Assembly: GCA_028280195.1 (NCBI GenBank)
Contig: JANQMH010000020.1
Coordinates: forward strand, 1-52,044
DNA: 52,044 nucleotides
Direction of reading: 5' to 3'
Origin: Exilibacterium sp.
GTDB taxonomy: Bacteria; Pseudomonadota; Gammaproteobacteria; Pseudomonadales; Cellvibrionaceae
Position 1 is the stretch's first letter. Each line of letters begins with the position of its first letter. This document shows, in pieces, positions 8,645-16,760 of the stretch. Under the pieces are notes generated by a model that was not told the DNA's origin, did not search any database, and worked only from the letters and a program-made list of their open reading frames with translations. Position numbers and translations under genes: made by a program.

Positions 8645-9658
8645 TCAGGCCTCTGGCGCTTTTTGCAAATGTTGCAGCAGACGCATCTTTAGAGAGCCCG
8701 GAATATCGGTAATGGTAATACTATCCGTTTGCCGATCATAGACCACCGTGTCACCCAGGCAGGCCGACGAGAAGCTCACGCTCAGCTGTTCATTGCGGCC
8801 GCTGAGGCGAATAAACTGCCGCAGTTGCTGGCGGTCGGGGATCAGTTCCGCCTGCGGCGCCTGCGGGCGCCGCGCGACGAAGCGGGAAAACTCCCGCGGC
8901 CGCTGCTCATCGATATGCTCCGAGAGTCGCTCGATGGAAACCGGCTCGCCGCTCTTATCCTGCTGCAGGCAGTAATCCACCACCGCCTGCCGGCACTGCT
9001 GTGCCGCCTGCTCCGGCAGGTCCGCGGTGTAGTCGGCGACAGTGTCGAGAAATGCACTGGTCTCGGCGGCGGTATCCAGTTGATCGCTGAAACCCAGCAG
9101 TCGCTCGAACAGGTCGCTCAGCTCCCGGTCACCGCGCGCGCGCAGTAGCGACAGATAATTGTTTTTTTCGCCGCTTTGCCAGGCATCGAGATTGACTCTG
9201 GCACCGAGGCCAATACGGCTGAGGTCGAGAAACTGCACATCGTTGATGTCCAGATTGCTGTCGATATAGAGGCCTTCGCGGTGATCGACAACAAACAGGT
9301 ACAGCGTGTTGCCCTCGAGCAGGTTGTCGACAAAAAACAGCAGGTGGGCGTCCAGTGCGGCCTCGCTGTTGTCGAGCAGCGACTGCAGTTGCCCCACCAC
9401 CCTTTTGGAGAAACCCGCAAAGCTGATTTTTTCCCTGATGAATTCACTCAGCCACTGAGCAAAGAGGCTGTCGGCGGCGGCGCCGGAAAAGCTGCCATAG
9501 AGCTTGCCGGCTTTGCCCACATAGGCCTGCTTCAGGCCCCGCAGCAGTTCCTCCTGCTGCGCCGACGCCGGGTAGGCCCGCTCCCGCAGCGACAGCCGGG
9601 TCTGGGAGCCGCCGCCCGGCCGGGTCAAATAGTGAGCAATGGCATGTGCAAGCGGCAT
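8645..9658 (-). CDS. yejK: Nucleoid-associated protein YejK/NdpA
   Basis: A 337-residue cytoplasmic protein of the NdpA family, recognised by its central block (LLFFVDNLLEGNTLYLFVVDHREG, then DINDVQFLDLSRIGLGARVNL) and overall length near 335. E. coli YejK associates with the nucleoid and DNA topoisomerases. The ATG at 9658 has AGGG 7 nt upstream and gives a family-like beginning (MPLAHAIAHYL). A TTG at 9676 is an alternative. It is divergent from the DUF3806 gene, with AT-rich promoter-like sequence (TATACT around 9740) between them. Confidence 0.88.
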   Translation of the reverse strand: MPLAHAIAHYLTRPGGGSQTRLSLRERAYPASAQQEELLRGLKQAYVGKAGKLYGSFSGAAADSLFAQWLSEFIREKISFAGFSKRVVGQLQSLLDNSEAALDAHLLFFVDNLLEGNTLYLFVVDHREGLYIDSNLDINDVQFLDLSRIGLGARVNLDAWQSGEKNNYLSLLRARGDRELSDLFERLLGFSDQLDTAAETSAFLDTVADYTADLPEQAAQQCRQAVVDYCLQQDKSGEPVSIERLSEHIDEQRPREFSRFVARRPQAPQAELIPDRQQLRQFIRLSGRNEQLSVSFSSACLGDTVVYDRQTDSITITDIPGSLKMRLLQHLQKAPEA

Positions 9659-9792
9659 AACTGAACCCTGGATCAATGCACCTTGACGGAGCGGACGAAT
9701 CGAGGGGCGCTATTATAGTCGGCTGCGCGGCGAATAATAGTATACTGCCCGCATTGCCAGCCCCCGCACCGACAAACCATAGGAGCCCCGCC

Positions 9793-10305
9793 TTGAAAAA
9801 AACCCTTTTCTGCGCCACCTGCTGCTGCTTGCTGCTGGGCCTGGCCGGCCTCGCGGCCCGCGCCGACAGTGACGCGCAGGCGTTAAAAATCTCCGATCTG
9901 GGCTGGATGGACCGCAATCATTTGCGCCGCCAGGTCGACAGTATCGACGAGTTGGCCCGCAGCCAGCTCGGTGCCCAGGTGCGCAACAGCAAAGACGATT
10001 TGCAATTGTTGCAGCGCATTGTCAACCGCGGCCTGATCGGCAAGGACGAGCGCCTGAAACTGCAGGCCATGGGGGCAGTGCTGGGCAACCTGCTGGTACA
10101 GGAACTGGGGCTCAAATGGATGGTTTACGAGGACGAGATGGGCAGAAGCCGCGCCGTCTGTGTCGAACAGACCGAGCACTGCCTGTTTCCGGTAACCATG
10201 TTATCGCGGCGGATGGAAGTCGGCATCATGGTCAATGTGCGCGACATTTACGACAACGCCGCGGAAATTATTGCGCCATATTTACCCAAGCAGCCCTTCG
10301 ACTGA
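9793..10305 (+). CDS. Exported DUF3806-family protein
   Basis: A TTG start at 9793 with AGGAG 7 nt upstream gives a 170-residue protein. It starts with a classical signal peptide (KKTLFCATCCCLLLGLAGLA..ARA). The mature part (LGWMDRNHLRRQVDSIDELA, LLQRIVNRGLIGKDE, ELGLKWMVYEDEMGRSRAV, PVTMLSRRMEVG) matches my memory of the DUF3806 domain. Function is unknown in that family. The run of cysteines inside the signal peptide is unusual, but no lipobox is evident. It lies upstream of, and in the same direction as, an MscS channel gene. Confidence 0.8.
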   Translation: MKKTLFCATCCCLLLGLAGLAARADSDAQALKISDLGWMDRNHLRRQVDSIDELARSQLGAQVRNSKDDLQLLQRIVNRGLIGKDERLKLQAMGAVLGNLLVQELGLKWMVYEDEMGRSRAVCVEQTEHCLFPVTMLSRRMEVGIMVNVRDIYDNAAEIIAPYLPKQPFD

Positions 10306-10322
10306 AGCAGCGCCGGGCTGAC

Positions 10323-10367
10323 TGGCCCTGGAACCTATGGCCCTGGAACCTATGGCCCTGGAACCTA
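10323..10367. repeat. Three perfect 15-bp tandem repeats
   Basis: The unit TGGCCCTGGAACCTA occurs three times head to tail, 18 bp after the DUF3806 stop and 80 bp before the channel start. Its length is a multiple of three, so it stays open in frame, but no gene context supports translation. Probably a slippage-generated minisatellite. Confidence 0.8.
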
Positions 10368-10446
10368 TGACCCAAGGGCGCGGCTGGCAGCGCCGGCCGC
10401 AGGCAGTCGATCAGACAAATTCAGACAATAGAGCAACAGGCGAACC

Positions 10447-11286
10447 ATGGAAGAAGAACTGCAGTATATCTCGGTAATCTACCAGATGATTACCGAATTC
10501 TTTGTCAACTACAGCTTCCAGATTATCGGCGCTCTGATCATTATCGCCATCGGTATATGGATTGCGCGCCGGGTATCCGCCTGGGTGCTGGCTGTGTGCA
10601 GCCGCCACAATATGGACATTACCCTGAGCCAGTTTATCGCCAATGTGGTGCGCCTGCTGCTGATCGCCATGGTGGCCATCATCGCCCTGAACAAGCTCGG
10701 CATCAGTGTTACGCCCCTGGTTGCCGCCATCGGCGCGCTATCCCTCGGCGCCGGTCTGGCACTGCAGGGGCTGCTGTCCAATTACGGCGCCGGCCTCAAT
10801 ATCGTGCTGACACGGCCTTTCGTGGTTGGCGACACCATTTCCGTGCAGGGTGTTACCGGCCTGGTCAAGGAGATCCGGCTCGGTTATACCCTGCTGACCG
10901 ACGAGGACGAGGTGGAGATTACCATCCCCAACAAACACATTGTCGGTGAGATTATCCACAATTCCCATGCGGACACGCTGTTGGAAATAAGCGTCGGTAT
11001 CGCCTACCACTGCGACCCGGCGCTGGCGATCGAGACGATTGCCGAGGCGGTTGCCGGCCTGCCGGAACTCGACCTGCAGCGCCCGCCGCAAATAGGCATC
11101 GATGAGTTCGCAGACAGCAGTATCAATATTCAGCTGCGGGTCTGGGTCCCTACCGGGCAGTTTCACCAGCTGCGCTTCCAGCTCAACCGCGCCATCCACG
11201 CTGCACTGAAAAAGGCCGCCATCGATATTCCCTTCCCCCAGCGTGAAATCACCGTGCTCGCGGGTGGAAAACTGCAGGGCAATTGA
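10447..11286 (+). CDS. Small-conductance mechanosensitive channel, MscS family
   Basis: A 279-residue membrane protein with three N-terminal helices (about residues 16-38, 60-82, 88-115). The glycine/alanine-rich pore helix (ALSLGAGLALQGLLSNYGAG) is followed by NIVLTRPFVVGDTI, the hallmark of MscS. The cytoplasmic beta/alpha domain extends to the end. The length is close to E. coli MscS (286). It opens under hypo-osmotic membrane tension to release solutes. AACAGGCG before the ATG is a modest ribosome site. Confidence 0.95.
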   Translation: MEEELQYISVIYQMITEFFVNYSFQIIGALIIIAIGIWIARRVSAWVLAVCSRHNMDITLSQFIANVVRLLLIAMVAIIALNKLGISVTPLVAAIGALSLGAGLALQGLLSNYGAGLNIVLTRPFVVGDTISVQGVTGLVKEIRLGYTLLTDEDEVEITIPNKHIVGEIIHNSHADTLLEISVGIAYHCDPALAIETIAEAVAGLPELDLQRPPQIGIDEFADSSINIQLRVWVPTGQFHQLRFQLNRAIHAALKKAAIDIPFPQREITVLAGGKLQGN

Positions 11287-11649
11287 CACCGATCATCTTT
11301 ACCTGAAATCCCTGCTGGAATTTTTCTCCGCAGTGGCCGGAGCGGTTGCCTTCAAAGTCCAACCCCTCTAAACTGCTGCGAGTGCCTTGAGGATGGGCAC
11401 TGGGTCTGTAGCAATGGAACCGTCCACAGTAGAAAAATAGCAATACAATATTTGTGGCGATTGGGTGAAATCGGGCAAATAAGGCGGCAAATAAGCTACC
11501 AAAGTAGTTGAATACCAAAGTAGTTGAAAAAGTAGTTGAAAAAGTCGCTAGAAGAAAGTGGCTGAATCGCGGCAAAACCTCAACCGGTACCGCCAGCGTT
11601 CCGGGCGCAGATTCGACCACGGACAGAGCGTTAAATACAAGGTTTGAAT
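11287..11649 (+). promoter_or_regulatory. Long leader/intergenic region before the cold-shock gene, with 12-bp repeats
   Basis: No gene is supported in these 363 bp. It holds near-identical units of AAAGTAGTTGAA (about 11503-11545; one copy separated, two adjacent, then a diverged copy AAAGTCGCTAGA). Some lie inside AT-rich sequence that could carry the promoter. Cold-shock mRNAs commonly have long structured 5' leaders that act as thermosensors, so the region may be such a leader. No conserved cold box was identified. Confidence 0.4.
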
Positions 11650-11859
11650 ATGTCTGATAAATTGACAGGAACTGTTAAGTGGTTCAACGAAAGTAAAGGT
11701 TATGGTTTTATTTCCCGAGAGGATGGCCCGGATCTTTTCGTACACTTCAGCAATATCACCGGCACCGGCTTTCGCACCCTGCAGGAAGGCCAACAAGTCA
11801 CGTTCACCGAAGGTGCCGGGCAGAAAGGCCCCCAGGCGGAGAACGTCGAGGTTGTCTAA
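11650..11859 (+). CDS. Cold-shock domain protein, CspA family
   Basis: A 69-residue single cold-shock domain. The RNA-binding motifs are KGYGFI (RNP1) and LFVHFS (RNP2), preceded by [11 protein letters not shown]. It binds single-stranded nucleic acid and acts as an RNA chaperone. The ATG at 11650 has AAGG 7 nt upstream. A TTG two codons earlier is less likely. [12 protein letters not shown] and the C-terminal [10 protein letters not shown] fit the family. It stands alone, flanked by long non-coding stretches. Confidence 0.95.
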   Translation: MSDKLTGTVKWFNESKGYGFISREDGPDLFVHFSNITGTGFRTLQEGQQVTFTEGAGQKGPQAENVEVV

Positions 11860-12331
11860 TCAGGTCAAAATCTGACTGCTCAACTTTTGACCCCCGCTTC
11901 CATCAGCCCGCCGTAAGCGTGGCCCGCACCTATCCAGGTGCCTGCATACTGCCTGCCACAGCGTAACTTGCCTGTGGATTGTGCCCAGCCGAAGCCATTG
12001 TGCCTGCCCGAAGCGTCCGCCGACGCGCTGTCGAGCCGCAAATTTTCTGCTTTTCCCCTGTTGCCCGTCCTTTTATTTCGGTATTTTGACAGTCCCGGCT
12101 AAATTTGCTGAAAAACCCGGCAATAAATGGGTATTTTGGAAAAATGGACTAAAATTCTATAGTTTCATAACTGGTAGATATAAAAATCCAAAAGTGGATA
12201 CCCGATGATAATATTTTCCGCCCCCAGTCACAGCGCCAACCTCTGCAAGGCCACTGTAGCACTCGACACCAGACCGGCGCCGCCGGCTTCGCAACAACGG
12301 GTTGGGCCGCGGGGCTGAGCGGAATCACAGC
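11860..12331 (+). other. Intergenic region between cold-shock and kinase genes
   Basis: No gene is supported in these 472 bp. Just after the cold-shock stop, GGTCAAAA and TTTTGACC form an 8-bp inverted repeat without a clear T-run, a weak terminator candidate. The segment from about 12070 to 12220 is distinctly AT-rich and includes a promoter-like TTGGAA-16 nt-TATAGT at 12136-12163, which could serve the histidine kinase gene. Confidence 0.35.
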
Positions 12332-14716
12332 ATGCAGCTTTTCAGTACTCTGACACCGCCCCCGCCCGGCTTCGAGGTGCGCCAGTTAAGCCAGGCTGAT
12401 CTGATGCGCGAACCGGTTGCCGTCTATACCGCTGAGCGCAGTCAGCTGTACGCATTGCTGGGGCCTGAGCAGCATCTGTTTCGCGGTGTCATTATCGAGC
12501 CCAGAAAACACTTCAGCATCGATGCCGGCAGCGACCGGCTCTGGCTGATCGGTGCCCCCGCCGCCGCTCACGGCCAGCTGGCCGATATTTGCCGGCCACT
12601 GCTGGAGATGTTGTCAAAAGTGTCAGGGCTACAGCAGACACTGCAGGCAACTCAGGCGGGGCCTGCTCCCGGTAAGGGACCGGTGCCGTCGAGCAGGCCG
12701 CCCGATAACAGGCCGCAGATAACGGCGAGCCAGAATCACCTGGCACAGATCATCAACCTGATGCCGCAGATTATTTTTGCCGCTGACAGCGACAGTAAAA
12801 TACTGCTGTGCAACCAGGCTCTGGCCGATCTGTACGGCGCCCGGGCCGAGGACCTGATCGGCATGACCGAACGGCAACTGGGCGCACCGGCCGAATGGAC
12901 ACAGGCCTGTGACAGCGCCGACCGGCAGGTTTTCGAGCAGCGCTGTCGCACCGACATCAGTGAACTGTGCCGCCAGCAGGACAACGGCCGCCGTCACTAC
13001 TACCAGTTGACCAAGATACCCCTGCTGCTGAGCGGCTCCACTGCGCCGGCGGTCTTGACCATCGCCACCGATATCAGTGCCAGACGCAATGCCGAGGTGG
13101 CGGTAATGGACCTCAACCAGGTGCTGGAGCAGCGGGTCGAGGACCGCACACTGAGGCTGGAGGAAGCAAACCGGCAGCTGCGCTTTTCAAAGGAAGCAGC
13201 CGAGCAGGCCAGTCAGGCCAAAAGCCTGTTTCTGGCCAATATGAGCCATGAGATCCGCACCCCGATGAACGGTGTTATCGGCCTGCTGGAGCTATTGCAA
13301 CAGACGCGGCTGGACAGCGATCAGCAGACCATGGTGACCACGGCCCGGGACTCGGCCAGCTCACTGCTGGGCATCCTCAACGACATTCTCGATTTCTCCA
13401 AAATCGAGGCCGGTCACCTGGAAATCGAATCGATTCCCATGCATCTGGAGGAGGTGGTGGAAAGTGTCGCCGAGACGCTGGCACCGACGGCGCGCAAAAA
13501 GCAGGTGCGGCTCTATTGTGAGGTCGACCCGGCCATCCCCACCAGCCTGACAGGTGACCCGATGCGCCTGCGGCAGATACTGTTCAACCTTTGCGGCAAC
13601 GCCATCAAATTTACCTCATCGGACTTTAAAAGCGGGCAGGTGTTCCTGCTGGCCAAATTGATCCGCAGGGACACTCACTCTGTCACTGTCTCCATCCAGG
13701 TGCAGGACAATGGTCTGGGCATGGACGAAACCGTACTGCAGCACCTGTTTACACCTTTTTCCCAGGCGGAGACCTCTACCACCCGGCGCTATGGTGGCAC
13801 CGGTCTCGGCCTGTCGATCTGCAAACAGCTGGTCGAACTGATGGCCGGTGATATCAGCGTGCAGAGCAGCCCGGGCCTGGGCACGGAATTCAGGGTGCTG
13901 CTGACGCTGCCGGCAGATAGCAGTGCCGGCGATACTGATGAGCCGTGTCTGCAGGGCATTACCGCGCTCAATGCGCTGGTGGACGACAAGACCTCACGCC
14001 TGGTCGATCACTATCTGCAGGCCGGGCAGGCGGTTGTTACCACTGCGGCACTGCAGCCTTCCCCCGGCGGCGCGCAGCCGGTCGTGCTGTGTGAAGCCGC
14101 AGCTGGCGAAGAACCCGGCGAGCGCGCGGCAGTCTGGCGGCAGCGCTACGACAAGCCCGATCTGCCGGTCGTGGTTCTGGTGCCCAGGAGCGACCGGCAT
14201 ATTGAGGCCGGCGACGCCAATACGGCTTTCGTCGCCAACTATCCACTGAAGCGGCGGGAGCTGCTGGATGCCGTGCGCCCCGGGGCCAGAGTGCAGGCCG
14301 GCGTCGAGCAGCCCGAGCCACTGCCGCCGTTGCCGCTGGGGCTGGACAAGGGCCATATCCTGGTGGCCGAGGACAATCCCACCAACCAGTTGGTGATCAA
14401 GCGGCAGCTGGAAAAACTCGGCTTTCGGGCAGCGGTGGTGGCTAACGGCCGGCTGGCCCTGGAATACTGGCACAAGCACCCGGTCGATCTGATCTTGACC
14501 GATTGCCATATGCCGGAAATGGACGGCTTCCAACTCACCGCCAGTATCCGCAGCGCCGAGACCACAGCACAGCGCACACCGATTATCGCCATAACCGCGG
14601 ACGCCCTGAAAGGTGCGGCCGAGCGCTGTCTGGCCGCCGATATGGACGACTACCTGGCCAAGCCGGTCAGCCTGCTGTCGCTGGGAGAAAAAATCGGCAA
14701 GTGGCTGGCCGACTGA
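12332..14716 (+). CDS. Hybrid sensor histidine kinase (PAS-HisKA-HATPase-REC)
   Basis: A 794-residue cytoplasmic-type kinase. There is an N-terminal region of unknown nature (1-130), a PAS domain (about 135-250), a short coiled coil, and HisKA with the H-box FLANMSHEIRTPMNG (phospho-His about 306). The ATPase domain has the N-box (NLCGNAIKFT) and G-boxes (DNGLGMD, GGTGLGLSI). About 110 residues after the ATPase look like a degenerate receiver without a phospho-Asp. The C-terminal receiver (ILVAEDN...LTDCHMPEMDG, Asp about 724) is intact. No membrane segments are seen, so it senses an internal signal. There is no partner regulator beside it. The ATG at 12332 is preferred over a TTG 30 nt upstream. 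Confidence 0.93.
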   Translation: MQLFSTLTPPPPGFEVRQLSQADLMREPVAVYTAERSQLYALLGPEQHLFRGVIIEPRKHFSIDAGSDRLWLIGAPAAAHGQLADICRPLLEMLSKVSGLQQTLQATQAGPAPGKGPVPSSRPPDNRPQITASQNHLAQIINLMPQIIFAADSDSKILLCNQALADLYGARAEDLIGMTERQLGAPAEWTQACDSADRQVFEQRCRTDISELCRQQDNGRRHYYQLTKIPLLLSGSTAPAVLTIATDISARRNAEVAVMDLNQVLEQRVEDRTLRLEEANRQLRFSKEAAEQASQAKSLFLANMSHEIRTPMNGVIGLLELLQQTRLDSDQQTMVTTARDSASSLLGILNDILDFSKIEAGHLEIESIPMHLEEVVESVAETLAPTARKKQVRLYCEVDPAIPTSLTGDPMRLRQILFNLCGNAIKFTSSDFKSGQVFLLAKLIRRDTHSVTVSIQVQDNGLGMDETVLQHLFTPFSQAETSTTRRYGGTGLGLSICKQLVELMAGDISVQSSPGLGTEFRVLLTLPADSSAGDTDEPCLQGITALNALVDDKTSRLVDHYLQAGQAVVTTAALQPSPGGAQPVVLCEAAAGEEPGERAAVWRQRYDKPDLPVVVLVPRSDRHIEAGDANTAFVANYPLKRRELLDAVRPGARVQAGVEQPEPLPPLPLGLDKGHILVAEDNPTNQLVIKRQLEKLGFRAAVVANGRLALEYWHKHPVDLILTDCHMPEMDGFQLTASIRSAETTAQRTPIIAITADALKGAAERCLAADMDDYLAKPVSLLSLGEKIGKWLAD

Positions 14717-14777
14717 CACTGGCGGGCAACAGGGCCAGCTGCTACAGTGGCGACTGCCAGTCCTTCACACCAGCGCC

Positions 14778-15026
14778 ATGACCTATCTGACTGAACTCAA
14801 CGCCGCCGGTATTTATCAGGCAGATATCGATCTGGTTGCCGAAACCTGGCGCCGGCGCGCCGCTGAGCGCGGCGAGCAGGCCCACCCCAGCGCCATCTAC
14901 CAGACCGCGGCGGTGGATATCGCCATCGGCCTGATCGAGCTGCACCGGGAAACCGAGTCCGCCATGCAGGCGGATCACCCGGTACGCAGCTGGCTCGGTA
15001 TCGTCACCGGCGTAAAACTGCCTTAG
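14778..15026 (+). CDS. Hypothetical protein, 82 residues
   Basis: I do not recognise this short soluble protein (MTYLTELNAAGIYQADIDLV...). It is mostly helical and acidic/neutral, with a Trp-Arg-rich segment (ETWRRRAAERGEQ) and the tail SWLGIVTGVKLP. The ATG at 14778 lies 61 bp after the kinase stop and lacks a clear ribosome site. Codon-position bias resembles the neighbours. Its stop interleaves with that of the convergent propeller gene at 15023-15026. Confidence 0.5.
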   Translation: MTYLTELNAAGIYQADIDLVAETWRRRAAERGEQAHPSAIYQTAAVDIAIGLIELHRETESAMQADHPVRSWLGIVTGVKLP

Positions 15027-16162
15027 GCCGCCGCCGCGGGGTCGAAACGCAGTGCGTAGATCGGCGGCAGATGGGTCGACAGACAGTGCCAGTGATCGCC
15101 CTGGTTCTCCGACAGCCACAGATTACCGGTAGTGGAACCGAAGGCCAGCTGCCGGCCCTGCGCATCCACGTCCAGGGCGTGGCGCAGCACCAGGTCGTAG
15201 GCGTGTTGCTGCGGCAGGCCGCTGTCGAGCACCTCGAAACTGTCGCCACCGTCGCGGGTGCGGGTCACCACCAAGCGGCCGTCCACCGGCAGGCGGCACT
15301 CGTCTTTTACCCCCGGCACAAACCAGGCGGTAGCCGGGTCCTGCGGGTGAACGGCCACCGCAAAACCGAAGCTGGAGGGCTGCACACCGCTGATCTCACG
15401 CCAGCTCACACCGCTGTCGGCGGAGTGAAAAATACCGTTGTGATGCTGTATCCAGGCGCTATCGGGGGCCGCCGCACACACCGCCAGGCAGTGGGGGTCC
15501 TGCACCGCCAGGGCATTGACCCCCTCCGGCGGCATGTACTCGGCGCGCAGGCCCTCGCCCAGCAGCCGCCAGCTGTCGCCCTCGTCGCGGGTCTCCCAGA
15601 CACCGCCACAGGAAATCGCCACCAGCAGCCGGCGGCTGTCGCGCGGGTCGACACAGATGGAGTGAATACCGGGCTGGTCGTAGCCGCCGCCAAACCATTC
15701 GCTGCGCTCCGGCCGCTGCCACAGAGACTCCACCAGTTGCCAGGAATCACCGCGATCCTCGCTTTTGAACAGGCCGCCGGGAATGGTGCCGGCCCAGAGG
15801 GTGCCCGGGCGGTCGGCACCGGAAGGGCTCAGTGCCCAGAGCTGTTCGACCGAGACGCCCTCGCCGTCCTTGCCGTCGCCCGCACCCGGCGGGTATTTGG
15901 GCGTGGCTATCTCGCGCCATTGATCAGAGCCGGGCTCGGCCCGATGCAGTTTTACACCGAAGTGGCCGAGATTCAGCGCGGCGTAACGATCACCGCTGCG
16001 CGGATCGGTCAGCAGCATGCTGACCGGGTCGCCGATAAAGGCACTGCGGGTCAGCTGCCACTGCCCCGGCGCCTGTTGCTGATAGGTAAACAAGCCTTTG
16101 CGGGTGGCTACGCGCAGTGTCGCGGCGCCATCGCTGTCGAGCCTGGCTGTGTCGGTCGCCAT
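15023..16162 (-). CDS. BNR/Asp-box beta-propeller protein (sialidase-like fold)
   Basis: A 379-residue protein with repeated Asp-box/BNR signatures (S-x-D-x-G-x-[ST]-W): SEDRGDSWQLVE, TRDEGDSWRLLG, SADSGVSWREIS, TRDGGDSFEV, SENQGDHWHCL. These form a multi-bladed propeller as in sialidases and VPS10-type proteins. No signal peptide is visible, so it is predicted to be cytoplasmic, which is unusual for sialidases. A true sialidase arginine triad was not confirmed. It lies 30 bp downstream of a MoaD/ThiS-like gene on the same strand. I recall such pairs from other genomes, which suggests the two act together. Confidence 0.8.
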   Translation of the reverse strand: MATDTARLDSDGAATLRVATRKGLFTYQQQAPGQWQLTRSAFIGDPVSMLLTDPRSGDRYAALNLGHFGVKLHRAEPGSDQWREIATPKYPPGAGDGKDGEGVSVEQLWALSPSGADRPGTLWAGTIPGGLFKSEDRGDSWQLVESLWQRPERSEWFGGGYDQPGIHSICVDPRDSRRLLVAISCGGVWETRDEGDSWRLLGEGLRAEYMPPEGVNALAVQDPHCLAVCAAAPDSAWIQHHNGIFHSADSGVSWREISGVQPSSFGFAVAVHPQDPATAWFVPGVKDECRLPVDGRLVVTRTRDGGDSFEVLDSGLPQQHAYDLVLRHALDVDAQGRQLAFGSTTGNLWLSENQGDHWHCLSTHLPPIYALRFDPAAAA

Positions 16163-16192
16163 CGTACTTCCTCCTCCCTCAGTCGGTACCGG

Positions 16193-16462
16193 TCAGCCGC
16201 CGGAAAGTGCCTGGGCGATATAAATCGTCGAATCGGCCTGCAGCCGGTCGCTCAGATAGCGGCGGTCGAGAATCATCTGCCCGTCGACGAAAACCGCCAC
16301 ATGCCGGCGCAGCCGCCCCTGGTCGTCGAGGATATAACCCTGCAACTGCGGATTACCGGCAAATACCATTTGCAGAGCCTGGGCAACGGTGTCGCCGACC
16401 ACATCCTGCTGCGGGCAGGACAGGTGGCGGTTGAGATTGGGCGTAAAGCTCACCTTGATCAC
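16193..16462 (-). CDS. MoaD/ThiS-like ubiquitin-fold protein ending in Gly-Gly
   Basis: An 89-residue beta-grasp protein. It starts (GTG at 16462) with a strand (IKVSFTPNLNRHL), continues with a helix/strand core (GDTVAQALQMVF, HVAVFVDGQMI) and ends ALSGG. A terminal Gly-Gly is what E1-like enzymes adenylate in sulfur carriers MoaD and ThiS. It is slightly longer than ThiS, and no molybdopterin or thiamine genes lie nearby. I infer a sulfur carrier or small modifier acting with the adjacent BNR propeller protein. The partner E1 enzyme is not in this window. Confidence 0.75.
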   Translation of the reverse strand: MIKVSFTPNLNRHLSCPQQDVVGDTVAQALQMVFAGNPQLQGYILDDQGRLRRHVAVFVDGQMILDRRYLSDRLQADSTIYIAQALSGG

Positions 16463-16519
16463 AAATCACCCCGTTATTGTTATGGCAGGTGATGGTAGGG
16501 AGTTTACCGCTTACCGTTG

Positions 16520-16569
16520 ACAGCTTACAGCAAAAAAACGGCTTTTTGCCGTTTCAGGTTGTCAGCTGT
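16520..16569. repeat. Hairpin of the heptamer-palindrome type, terminator-like
   Basis: Left arm 16520-16542 and right arm 16548-16569 pair imperfectly around a five-T loop; the top seven pairs are AAACGGC/GCCGTTT. The outer parts (ACAGCTTACAG against ACAGCTGACA on the opposite strand) share the ACAGCT/ACAGTT unit of the element at 8078. It lies 5 nt beyond the stop of the SlyD-like remnant and could act as a terminator or mRNA end. Confidence 0.6.
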
Positions 16570-16573
16570 GATA

Positions 16574-16753
16574 TCAATGCTGGTGGCCGCCGGCGCCGCG
16601 GGCGTGGCCGTGCACCAGTTCCTCCGGGCTGTCGTCGCCCACCGCCTGGATCTCCAGGTCGAAGGTCAGCGACTTGCCCGCCAGCGGGTGGTTGGTATCG
16701 AGGTCGGCGTTAGGATGGTGGAACGAGACGACTTTATCCTTTTCGATTGGCAT
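16574..16753 (-). pseudogene. SlyD-type FKBP prolyl isomerase with internal in-frame deletion
   Basis: This 59-codon frame begins MPIEKDKVVSFHH, the N-terminus of SlyD-type FKBP prolyl isomerases. It passes directly to the family's C-terminal part: DTNHPLAGKSLTFDLEI, then SPEELVHGHARGAGGHQH, with the His-rich tail. The about 100 residues that hold the FKBP active site and the IF chaperone flap (family length about 160) are missing, joined in frame at about residue 13. The ATG is 7 bp after the stress-protein stop, without a clear ribosome site. It cannot be an isomerase. It may still be translated as a small His-rich peptide. Confidence 0.7.
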
Positions 16754-16760
16754 GGCGGCA

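Noticed and set aside
11981-12208. 75-codon plus-strand frame between the cold-shock and kinase genes
   Set aside because: Cys/Pro/Lys-rich translation without a ribosome site, crossing the AT-rich promoter-like region.
15023-16162. BNR protein as a genuine secreted sialidase
   Set aside because: No signal peptide and no confirmed arginine triad. Asp-boxes alone only show the propeller fold.
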